Assembly: GCF_018614195.1 (NCBI RefSeq)
Contig: NZ_JAGGOT010000081.1
Coordinates: forward strand, 24,972-88,971
Length of the DNA stretch: 64,000 nt
Source of the DNA: Streptomyces sp. ISL-43
GTDB lineage: Bacteria > Actinomycetota > Actinomycetes > Streptomycetales > Streptomycetaceae
Reading direction: 5' to 3'
Translations under genes and position numbers: made by a program
Shown: positions 52,193 through 58,953 of the stretch, one piece after another
Numbering within the stretch: position 1 is the stretch's first letter
Layout of the letters: each line of letters begins with the position of its first letter
The notes under the pieces: generated by a model
Told to the model about the DNA's origin: nothing
The model's input: only the letters and a program-made list of their open reading frames with translations
Database searches by the model: none

Positions 52193-53122
52193 TCATGCGT
52201 CGGTCACTTCGCGGGCCGCGAAGGCGGCCGGGGTGAGACCGGTGCGGTCGCGGAAGAACCGGCCGAAGTTCGCGGGATCGGTGAAGCCGAGGTGGTCGGC
52301 CACGGACCGGGCGTCCCATCGGGCGCTTCCCAGCAGGCGCCGGGCTTCGAGCAGGCGCCGCTCGTCGATGAGCTCACGCACCCCCTTGCCGGTGGTTTCA
52401 CGGGCGGCACGGCTGAGGGTGCGGACCGAGCAGCCGAGCAACTCCGCGTAATCCGCGGCCCGGTGCAGTTCTCGGAAGTGCAGCTCCAGGGCGTCCGCGA
52501 ACCGTCCGTAGGCGTCACCACGGCTGCTGCCGGCACTCGTCTCGGCGGGAGTGATCCCAGGGGCGTTGGCCAGGCGCAGCAGCAGTGATTCGAGCAGGCT
52601 GCGCCGCAGGGCGTGGTGGACGTCGAGGGGACGGCGCCCCAGTGCGCGGTGTTCGTCCAGGAGCTGGAGTGCCGTCTGCTGGAGCCAGGCGGCGTCGTCG
52701 GGGTGCGGGCTCAGCACGGCAGGAGCCTCGTGCGCGATGAGCGGGGCCAGCAGGCGGGCGATGTCGGGCCGCAGCACGTCCGGCTCGAACAGGATGAACG
52801 GGCCGCGGGCGGCGCCGAGCGGATGCCAGCACTGCGTGTGTCCGGGACGCACCCACAGCCACTGGCCGGAGGCGACGGTCCGCGTGACGTAGTCGACGTC
52901 GTGCCGCAACTCTCCCTCGGTGACGGCGATGAGGTAGTGGAAGGTGGCACGGCCCGGACGGGGCGGGTTCCACGGCCAGTCGTCGTGCTGGACGAAGAAA
53001 TCCTCGACGGTACTCACTTCAAGGCCGTACGGAGTGCCGACCGGGGGCTGGAAACCGTACAGCGGGACCGCGGCCGGCCCCGCCTGTCCGCTCGGGCTGG
53101 GGTGTCGCTTGTCGACCATCAC
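52193..53122 (-). CDS. AraC family transcriptional regulator
   Basis: 309 residues. The N-terminal cupin-like sensor domain includes FHYLIAVTEGELRHDVDYVTRTVASGQWLWVRPGHTQCWHP. The C-terminal double HTH is at about 205-305 (ALELHFRELHRAADYAELLGCSVRTLSRAARETTGKGVRELIDERRLLEARRLL, then SVADHLGFTDPANFGRFFRDRTGLTPAAF). Start ATG 53122 or 53119. Convergent with the esterase-oxidoreductase pair and divergent from the MmcQ genes, so it may control either; no operator was identified. Confidence 0.88.
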   Translation of the reverse strand: MMVDKRHPSPSGQAGPAAVPLYGFQPPVGTPYGLEVSTVEDFFVQHDDWPWNPPRPGRATFHYLIAVTEGELRHDVDYVTRTVASGQWLWVRPGHTQCWHPLGAARGPFILFEPDVLRPDIARLLAPLIAHEAPAVLSPHPDDAAWLQQTALQLLDEHRALGRRPLDVHHALRRSLLESLLLRLANAPGITPAETSAGSSRGDAYGRFADALELHFRELHRAADYAELLGCSVRTLSRAARETTGKGVRELIDERRLLEARRLLGSARWDARSVADHLGFTDPANFGRFFRDRTGLTPAAFAAREVTDA

Positions 53123-53252
53123 ATGTCCGCAGCCTACTGCACCTTATGTCGGTTTCGGGGAGAGAGTGGGAGGTGGCGCCGCCACAACCGCTCGGCGCGC
53201 CACTCGCGTCATGGGGTGCCCAGCCCGCGCTCACCTGAGGAAGGAAACGTTC

Positions 53253-53648
53253 ATGAACGGAACGACCCTGCGCAAGACCGCCGCCGACTGCGCCGAGGAG
53301 CTTCCCGGAGCAGCGCTGGAGCATCCCTTCGGCCCAGACTGGGAGGTCTTCAAGGTGCGCGGCAAGGTGTTCATGCTGATGACCGAGGTCCCGGGGCGCC
53401 CCGTCGTGATCCTCAAGGCGGACCCCAGCGAGGCCCACGCCCTGCGGGAGCAGTACAGCCACATCACCCCCGGTTACCACATGAACAAGAAGCACTGGAT
53501 CACGCTGGAAGGCGGGGACGGCGTCGACAAGGAACTCGTCGACGAACTCGTCACCGACTCATACCGACTCGTGGTCGCCCGCCTGCCCAGGGCCGAGCGG
53601 CCCGTCGACCCGCACACCTACGGCAGCCGCACGCGGGCGGCCCGGTGA
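53253..53648 (+). CDS. MmcQ/YjbR family protein, first of two
   Basis: 131 residues from ATG 53253, after a GAGGAAGGAAA ribosome site. The CyaY-like YjbR fold: PGAALEHPFGPDWEVFKVRGKVFMLM, VVILKADPSEAHALREQYSHITPGYHMNKKHWITLE (the conserved GYHMNKKHW), and LVDELVTDSYRLVVARLPR. Family members are small double-wing DNA-binding-like proteins of unknown role. The stop overlaps the next start as GTGA, so it is coupled with a second, diverged copy; together they may form a heterodimer. Confidence 0.85.
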   Translation: MNGTTLRKTAADCAEELPGAALEHPFGPDWEVFKVRGKVFMLMTEVPGRPVVILKADPSEAHALREQYSHITPGYHMNKKHWITLEGGDGVDKELVDELVTDSYRLVVARLPRAERPVDPHTYGSRTRAAR

Positions 53649-54013
53649 GCGCGGCCGGTGACCGGCTCCAGGACATCGCCCGCCAGGCGGCCCTGGCCCT
53701 CCCCGACGTCAGCCACGGATACCCCTTCACCCCGGGGCTCGACGTGTACAAGGTCGCGGGCAAGGTGTTCCTGATCGTCACCGACGACCCGGACGAGCAG
53801 ATCATCACGGTCAAGTGCGAACCCGAACACGCCCGCACGCAAGAACGTGCCCACCCTTCGATCACACCGGGCCGTTACCTCGACAAACGCCACTGGATCT
53901 CGCTCGGGCCGGGCCCCGGTATCACCGAGCGGCTGGTCACCGACGCGGTCGAGGATTCCTACGACCTGGCCGTCGAGCGACTGCCCTGGCGCGACCGCCC
54001 CGCCGCCCGATGA
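53645..54013 (+). CDS. MmcQ/YjbR family protein, second of two
   Basis: 122 residues, GTG start at 53645 inside the stop of the preceding gene. Same fold as its neighbour: ALPDVSHGYPFTPGLDVYKVAGKVFLIV, IITVKCEPEHARTQERAHPSITPGRYLDKRHWISL, LVTDAVEDSYDLAVERLPW. The GRYLDKRHW motif replaces GYHMNKKHW. It is more diverged from the first copy than a recent duplication would be. It is 94 bp upstream of the RarA-like gene on the same strand. Confidence 0.84.
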   Translation: MSAAGDRLQDIARQAALALPDVSHGYPFTPGLDVYKVAGKVFLIVTDDPDEQIITVKCEPEHARTQERAHPSITPGRYLDKRHWISLGPGPGITERLVTDAVEDSYDLAVERLPWRDRPAAR

Positions 54014-54107
54014 GCGCCGCGAACGGCTGACCTCCCGCCCGACCGGGTCCCGTTCAAGGACCCGCGTACACACACCTCCGCCTCCCCACTCCAGACTCGA
54101 GAGACCG

Positions 54108-55421
54108 ATGGAACCGACCGAAGCGACCCTGCCGCTCTTCGACGAGGAGCCCGCCCGGCCACTCGCCGACCGCCTGCGTCCCACCCGGCTGGAAGACGTC
54201 GTCGGGCAGGACCACCTCCTCGCCCCGGACGCCCCGCTGGGCCGCATGGTCGCGTCGCAGCGCCTCGGCTCCGCCATCCTGTGGGGCCCGCCCGGCGTCG
54301 GGAAAACGACCATCGCCCGCCTCCTCGCGGACGGCAGCAACCTGGCCTTCGAACCGGTGTCAGCTACCTTCTCCGGCGTGGCCGACCTGCGCAAGGTCTT
54401 CGCCGCCGCACGCAGCCGGCGCACCATCGGCCAGGGCACCCTGCTGTTCGTCGACGAGATCCACCGCTTCAACCGCGCCCAGCAGGACAGCTTCCTGCCC
54501 TACGTCGAGGACGGCACGATCACCCTGGTCGGCGCCACCACGGAGAACCCGAGCTTCGAACTCAACGGCGCCCTCCTCTCCCGCACCCAGGTCCTCGTCC
54601 TCAAACGCCTCGACGAAGCCGCCCTGTCCACACTCCTCGACCGTGCCGAGGACCTCACCGGCCACCCGCTGCCCCTGGACGACGACGCCCGCCGCGCCCT
54701 GATCGCCATGACCGACGGCGACGGCCGCTACCTCCTCAACATGGCCGAACAGCTCCAGGCCCTCCCGGACCCCGGCACCCCCCTGGACACCGCCGCGCTC
54801 GCCCACCACATCCAGCAGCGCGCCCCGCTGTACGACAAGGCGCAGGAGGGCCACTACAACCTGATCTCCGCGCTCCACAAATCGATGCGCGGCTCCGATC
54901 CTGACGCGGCCCTGTACTGGCTCGCCCGCATGCTCGACGGCGGCGAGGACCCCCTGTTCGTGGCCCGCCGCCTGGTCCGCTTCGCGAACGAGGACATCGG
55001 CATCGCCGACCCGCACGCCATCCACCAGGCCCTCGCCGCTTGGGACGTGTACGAGCGACTCGGCTCCCCCGAGGGCGAGTTGGCCATCGCCCAGGCCGTT
55101 GTCTACCTCGCCACGGCCCCCAAATCCATCGCCGTTTACCGCGGCTTCAACGCGGCCCACCGATCCGCCCGCCGCACCGGCTCCCTCATGCCGCCCGCCC
55201 ACATCCTCAACGCCCCGACCCGGCTGATGAAGGACATCGGCTACGGCAAGGATTACCAGTACGACCCCGACACCACCGACGGCTTCTCCGGAGCCGACTA
55301 CTTCCCCGACGACATGGACCGCGAGACGTACTACCAGCCCACCCGCAATGGTTACGAAGCCCAGATCAGCGAACGCCTACGCCACTGGGCAGCCCTGCGC
55401 GCTCGCCGCCGCAGCGGCTGA
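54108..55421 (+). CDS. RarA/MgsA-like replication-associated AAA+ ATPase
   Basis: 437 residues from ATG 54108. Walker A ILWGPPGVGKTTIARLLA (about 60-77), Walker B GTLLFVDEIHRFNRAQQD (about 108-125), sensor 1 VGATTENPSFELN, an Arg finger region in LLSRTQVLVLKRL, sensor 2 and the C-terminal tetramerisation/clamp-loader-like domain (QEGHYNLISALHKSMRGSDPDAALYWLARMLDGGEDPLFVARRLVRFANEDIG). It acts at stalled replication forks. Streptomyces normally carry a chromosomal rarA near alaS, so this is probably an additional, element-borne copy; no other copy is in the window. Confidence 0.88.
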   Translation: MEPTEATLPLFDEEPARPLADRLRPTRLEDVVGQDHLLAPDAPLGRMVASQRLGSAILWGPPGVGKTTIARLLADGSNLAFEPVSATFSGVADLRKVFAAARSRRTIGQGTLLFVDEIHRFNRAQQDSFLPYVEDGTITLVGATTENPSFELNGALLSRTQVLVLKRLDEAALSTLLDRAEDLTGHPLPLDDDARRALIAMTDGDGRYLLNMAEQLQALPDPGTPLDTAALAHHIQQRAPLYDKAQEGHYNLISALHKSMRGSDPDAALYWLARMLDGGEDPLFVARRLVRFANEDIGIADPHAIHQALAAWDVYERLGSPEGELAIAQAVVYLATAPKSIAVYRGFNAAHRSARRTGSLMPPAHILNAPTRLMKDIGYGKDYQYDPDTTDGFSGADYFPDDMDRETYYQPTRNGYEAQISERLRHWAALRARRRSG

Positions 55422-55683
55422 CGTGGATGGGTGGGCGGCGGACTCCGCGAGGGGACATCCGTAAGTACAGGACTCCGGCTGCCCCGTCGCCCAGGTGGCC
55501 CGAGACCTCAGCATCCACAGGCAAGCATTGCGGCTGCGGGTCCGGCAACCGCGGTCGACCGCCCGACCTGCTCACCACTACGGACAGAGAAGCCCCTATC
55601 AGCCGCGGGTTCGGCGGCCACGAGGCGGGCACACAGGCGGGTGATATCGATGCGCTGGGTGAGCCGCCTCATTCAGCGACCGT

Positions 55684-55869
55684 GGGACCGCTCCACGACG
55701 CTCCCACGGGGGGCGTCGCCACAAAACCCCAGGTCATAGCCTGCCAGAGCTCATCTTCGATACACAAGGACTCACGTTCGCCACACCCCACAAGGCGAAC
55801 GCCACACGCCGAACACCCCCGAAAAAACACGTATCCCCAGGTCAGAACGATTCTGCCTGGGGATGCTAG
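55684..55869 (+). repeat. right-end module R2 of element B
   Basis: Colinear with R1 (48240-48424). CGCCACAC words near 55779 and in AAGGCGAACGCCACACG at 55792-55808; the latter begins 78 bp before the att core, as in R1. The 55422-55683 stretch before it holds no recognised gene. Confidence 0.8.
55833..55864 (-). terminator. element-borne terminator now serving the CAU tRNA
   Basis: ATCCCCAGG...CAGAA / TTCTG...CCTGGGGAT stem with a small bulge and loop CGA or TCG, 5 bp past the tRNA 3' end, followed on the minus strand by GTGTTTTTTCG. The T-run and position indicate it replaces the native terminator at 36785-36817. Confidence 0.75.
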
Positions 55870-55894
55870 GTGGGGCGGGTGGGACTCGAACCCA
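55870..55894 (-). repeat. attachment-site core, copy 3 (within the intact tRNA)
   Basis: The 25-bp core in its native place, the acceptor 3' strand and T-arm of the CAU tRNA. It defines the right boundary of the island. Confidence 0.85.
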
Positions 55895-55944
55895 CGGCCG
55901 ACGGATTATGAGTCCGCTGCTCTAACCGGCTGAGCTACCGCCCC
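55871..55944 (-). tRNA. tRNA with CAU anticodon (elongator Met or Ile2)
   Basis: 74 nt folding as a standard cloverleaf: acceptor GGGGCGG / CCGCCCC, D-arm GCTC...GAGC, anticodon loop CTCATAA, T-arm GTGGG-TTCGAGT-CCCAC, discriminator A. CCA is not fully encoded. The anticodon CAU and the absence of initiator features (no three G-C pairs in the anticodon stem) exclude fMet. Met and lysidine-modified Ile2 cannot be separated by eye. It is the integration target of the island. Confidence 0.9.
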
Positions 55945-56087
55945 TTCACGGCGTGGCGCGTACATGTGTGCGCGCCGTCTGCCGCAGCATAGCCGCTCAT
56001 ACGATCTCCTGCCTCGGATGCCTCGCATGATCGGCTTCGCCTGCCCAGAGAGACCGCGTCGGGGGCTGTCCGGTTCCGTACGCAGGT

Positions 56088-56121
56088 CAAATAAAAAGAA
56101 AAAGGACCCACACGGGGTCCT
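56088..56121 (-). terminator. terminator of the tRNA-Asn genes
   Basis: On the minus strand, AGGACCC / GGGTCCT stem followed by TTTTTCTTTTTATTT, an intrinsic terminator unusually rich in T for this genome. Confidence 0.88.
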
Positions 56122-56133
56122 CGTTCTCTCTTG

Positions 56134-56206
56134 CTCCCCCGACTGGACTCGAACCAGTAACCTGCCGATTAACAGTCGGCTGCTCTGCCAATTGAGCTAC
56201 AGGGGA
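56134..56206 (-). tRNA. tRNA-Asn (GUU), copy 2 of a tandem pair
   Basis: 73 nt. Acceptor TCCCCTG / CGGGGGA, anticodon loop CTGTTAA (GTT), T-loop TTCGAGT, discriminator G; CCA not encoded. Identical to the copy at 56212-56284, 5 bp away. Confidence 0.93.
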
Positions 56207-56211
56207 CCGCG

Positions 56212-56284
56212 CTCCCCCGACTGGACTCGAACCAGTAACCTGCCGATTAACAGTCGGCTGCTCTGCCAATTGAGCTACAGGGGA
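56212..56284 (-). tRNA. tRNA-Asn (GUU), copy 1 of a tandem pair
   Basis: 73 nt, identical in sequence to the downstream copy, 78-bp repeat unit. Both are probably transcribed together toward the terminator at 56088-56121, with the CAU tRNA further downstream. Confidence 0.93.
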
Positions 56285-56429
56285 TTGCTGCGTTGCACCG
56301 AACAGCCCACCTCCGGCCTGACCGGGGGGCGAGTGCCCGTTGCGAGTCATAGATTAGCGCAAGCAGGGGGGTGCTCCGCCAATCGGTATCGACAGCAGGC
56401 CGGGCACCACACGACGAAGGGTGACAGGC

Positions 56430-56738
56430 ATGCGGTACAAGGTCACATTCGCGGTCGGACTGGCCCTCGGGTACGTGCTCGGGACCCGGGCCGGACGCGA
56501 GCGGTATGAACAGTTGAAGAAGTCCGCACGCGAGCTCGCGCAGAACCCGGCGGTGCGCAACGCCGCCGAAAGCGCCGGTCACAGCGGGCGCGAGTTCGCG
56601 GGCAAGGCCTTCGCCGCGGTGAGCGAGAAGGTCGGCGGCGCCGTGCCGGACGCCCTGGTCGGACGGGTACGGGGCCTGCGCGCCCGGGTCGGCGGCACCG
56701 GCGCGGCCGAGGACGACTGGGGCACCACGAACACCTGA
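56430..56738 (+). CDS. YtxH-like small membrane protein
   Basis: 102 residues from ATG 56430. A short N-terminal hydrophobic segment KVTFAVGLALGYVLGTRAGRERY is the YtxH signature, followed by an amphipathic, probably coiled helical region (EQLKKSARELAQNPAVRNAAESAGHSGREF). A single-pass membrane protein, often stress-related, of unknown function. Its own promoter probably lies in 56285-56429, divergent from the tRNA-Asn genes. Confidence 0.8.
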   Translation: MRYKVTFAVGLALGYVLGTRAGRERYEQLKKSARELAQNPAVRNAAESAGHSGREFAGKAFAAVSEKVGGAVPDALVGRVRGLRARVGGTGAAEDDWGTTNT

Positions 56739-56843
56739 CCGGCCCACCGGGCCGGCCCCGCACGGTCACCGCACGGGCCCCGCAAGGGCCCCGTGCGGCC
56801 CGAGGCGGACGAGTTCGCTCAGACGTGCGGCAGAATTCTCCGC

Positions 56844-58283
56844 ATGGGGATAGTCGCCGGGCTGGACAGCTCTTCCACCTTCACTCGCATCGTCGTCTGC
56901 GACACCGAGACGGGCGCCGTGCTGCGCCAGGGGTACGCCCCCCATCCGCAGCCCACGGGCGAAGCCCTGCCTCACGAGACCGATCCGCAGGCCTGGCTGC
57001 TCTCGCTCGGCGAGGCCGCCGGCGGCGGGCTCCTCGAAGGGGTCCAGGCCATCGGCGTCTCCGCGCAGCAGCACGGCCTGCTGCCGCTGGACGCGCAGGG
57101 CGCCCTCGTCCGGCCCGCCCTGATCGGCAACGACAAGCGCGGCCAGGTCGCCGCAGCCGATCTGATCGAGTCGCTCGGCGGCCGGCAGGCCTGGGCCGAG
57201 GCCATCGGCTCCGTCCCCCATTCGGCGCAGCCGGTGGCGAAGCTCGCCTGGCTGGCCCGCGCCGAGCCGGAGGCGGCGCGGCGGATCGCCGTACTGATGT
57301 CCCCGCACGACTGGCTCGTGTGGCAGCTGCTGGGCCGGCCCGCCCGGCGGACCACCGACCGGGGCGGCGCCTCCGGCACCGGGTACTGGTCGGCGGCCTC
57401 CGGCACCTACCGCCCCGACCTGGTCGAGCTCGCGCTCGGGCACCGGGCGCTGCTGCCCGAGGTGCTCGGCCCCGCCGACGCCGCCGGGACCACGCCCGAG
57501 GGGCTGCTGATCTCCGCCGGGACCGGCGAGACCATGGCCGCCGCGCTCGGGCTGGGCATGGGCCCCGGCGACGCGGTGGTCTCCCTGGGCGCCTCCGGTT
57601 CGGTGATGGCCGTGCACCGCGAGGCGCTGTCGGAGCCGGGCGGCCTGATCACCTCGCTCGCCGACGCCACCGGCATGCACCTGCCCGTGGTGAACACCTC
57701 CAACGCGGTGCGGGCCCTGCGCGGCACCGCCGAGCTGCTGGGCACCGATCTGGAGGGGCTGAGCGCGCTCGCCCTGAAATCGACCCCGGGCGCGCACGGA
57801 CTCGTACTCCTGCCGTACCTGGAGGGCGAGCGGACGCCGAACCTGCCGCACACCGCCGGAACCCTGGCCGGGCTCCGACGGGACTCCATGAAGCCGGAGC
57901 ACCTGGCGCGGGCCGCCTTCGAGGGCATGCTGTGCGGGCTCGTGGACGCGCTCGACGTGCTGCGCAGCCGCGGGGTGGAGATCCGCCGGGTGTTCCTGCT
58001 GGGCGCGGCGGCCGAGCTGCCCGCCGTACAGGCCTTCGCGCCGGGGCTGTTCGGTACGCAGATCGTCGTACCGGCGCCGGCGGACTACGCGGCGCTGGGC
58101 GCGGCCCGGCAGGCGGCGTGGGCGCTCGGCGTGGCGCAGGGCACGCTGGCCCCGCACACCCCGCCGGTGTGGCCGGCCCCGGCGGCGCAGGTCTTCGAGC
58201 CGGACGAGGAGTACCCGGCCTGGCAGGGCGTGCGCCAGCAGTACATCGCGACGCGGGAGCAGATCCACCCGGGCGCGTTCTAG
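56844..58283 (+). CDS. xylB: FGGY-family carbohydrate kinase, xylulokinase-like
   Basis: 479 residues from ATG 56844 (MGIVAGLDSSSTFTRIVV). FGGY domain 1: GLDSSSTFTR (phosphate 1), IGVSAQQHGLLPLD (sugar binding), LIGNDKRGQ. Domain 2: GTGETMAAALGLGMGPGDAVVSLGASGSVMAV and VFLLGAAAELPAVQAFAPGLFG (adenosine). The SAQQHG pattern and length match xylulokinase rather than glycerol kinase. Phosphorylates D-xylulose to xylulose-5-phosphate; no xylA or xylose transporter is adjacent. Confidence 0.83.
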   Translation: MGIVAGLDSSSTFTRIVVCDTETGAVLRQGYAPHPQPTGEALPHETDPQAWLLSLGEAAGGGLLEGVQAIGVSAQQHGLLPLDAQGALVRPALIGNDKRGQVAAADLIESLGGRQAWAEAIGSVPHSAQPVAKLAWLARAEPEAARRIAVLMSPHDWLVWQLLGRPARRTTDRGGASGTGYWSAASGTYRPDLVELALGHRALLPEVLGPADAAGTTPEGLLISAGTGETMAAALGLGMGPGDAVVSLGASGSVMAVHREALSEPGGLITSLADATGMHLPVVNTSNAVRALRGTAELLGTDLEGLSALALKSTPGAHGLVLLPYLEGERTPNLPHTAGTLAGLRRDSMKPEHLARAAFEGMLCGLVDALDVLRSRGVEIRRVFLLGAAAELPAVQAFAPGLFGTQIVVPAPADYAALGAARQAAWALGVAQGTLAPHTPPVWPAPAAQVFEPDEEYPAWQGVRQQYIATREQIHPGAF

Positions 58284-58311
58284 ACCCTGTCGCCGAAGTG
58301 GAGCCGTTAAG

Positions 58312-58345
58312 GCCCGCGGCGTCCGGCGCCGTGCCGCCCGCGGGC
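58312..58345. terminator. hairpin between xylulokinase and cupin genes
   Basis: GCCCGCGGC / CCCGCGGGC, eight of nine pairs, 16-nt loop, in the 73-bp gap between the convergent genes. No T-run. Confidence 0.45.
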
Positions 58346-58356
58346 GCGTCGGAGGG

Positions 58357-58722
58357 TCAGGCGAGCCCGGCCATCACGTGGTCGACCACCGCCTGGAACT
58401 CCGCCGTCGGCGAGAAGTCGAGGTACTCGGTGTCCTCGAGGGCCTTCGGGGCGTGTCCGGGCGCCCAGTAGCAGGCCTCACCTGCCGAGTAGACCGTGTC
58501 GCCGTCCTTCGTGTGCATGCTGATCCGGCCCTTGAGCACGTAGGCCCAGTGCGGGCACGGGCACAGGTCGTCCGGCAGTCCCTTGAACGCCGGGGTCATG
58601 TCCACGCCCTTGGCGAAGCGCCCGAACGCGACGGAGAAGCCTCCGCCGAGCTCCAGTACGCGCAACTCGGCGCCGTTGCCCTCGAAGGCGACGGGGGTCT
58701 GCTCCCGTGTGGTTGCCGTCAT
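58357..58722 (-). CDS. cupin domain protein
   Basis: 121 residues. A single small cupin barrel: DDLCPCPHWAYVLKGRISMHTKDGDTVYSAGEACYWAPGHAP (about residues 51-93). The metal-site pattern is weak: one His in PCPHW and one in APGHAPK. The CPCPH segment adds two Cys that might take part in metal or redox chemistry. Function unknown. Start ATG 58722. Divergent from the ABC exporter operon across about 230 bp. Confidence 0.8.
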   Translation of the reverse strand: MTATTREQTPVAFEGNGAELRVLELGGGFSVAFGRFAKGVDMTPAFKGLPDDLCPCPHWAYVLKGRISMHTKDGDTVYSAGEACYWAPGHAPKALEDTEYLDFSPTAEFQAVVDHVMAGLA

Positions 58723-58953
58723 GGTTCCTCCACGGTCGATCCGTCCCGAGATTCCCCCTGGTCCTCATGCTCCTCTCCCCACCCGCCGTCGGCGCGGCCG
58801 GCGGGGCGCGGCCCGGCCCGGCCCGGGGCTCAGGGCTCGATCGGACCGGACGTACTCCTTTTGACCGGGCTTTGCGAAAACCGGTGGGGATCCGGCCACC
58901 GGTTGGCAGAAGATGGGGTGAACCCCCTCGATCATGCCGACCGGAGCCTGCGC

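Larger units (their letters stand above)
48425..55869. mobile_element. integrase-less tRNA-targeted element B
   Basis: About 7.4 kb between att copies 2 and 3. Left module 48450-48570, right module 55684-55869. Cargo in order: remnants of a zinc-type dehydrogenase, a carboxylesterase, a quinone-reductase-like MDR enzyme, an AraC regulator, two coupled MmcQ/YjbR genes and a RarA-like ATPase. No recombinase, replication initiator or transfer gene seen. Its right end lies on the intact CAU tRNA. Confidence 0.7.

Noticed and set aside
36825..55870. Integrase or excisionase gene within the island
   Set aside because: I looked for the R..HxxR..Y pattern and for serine-recombinase motifs in the likely frames of both elements and found none. 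Absence is stated as what can be seen by eye only.
55040..55933. Open frame running through the end of the RarA gene and into the CAU tRNA, ending WDSNPRPTDYESAALTG
   Set aside because: The ending is a well-known false translation of a tRNA, and the front half is a shadow frame of RarA.
56087..56350. Minus-strand open frame repeating SPVAQLAEQPTVNRQVTGSS
   Set aside because: It is the translation of the two identical tRNA-Asn genes.
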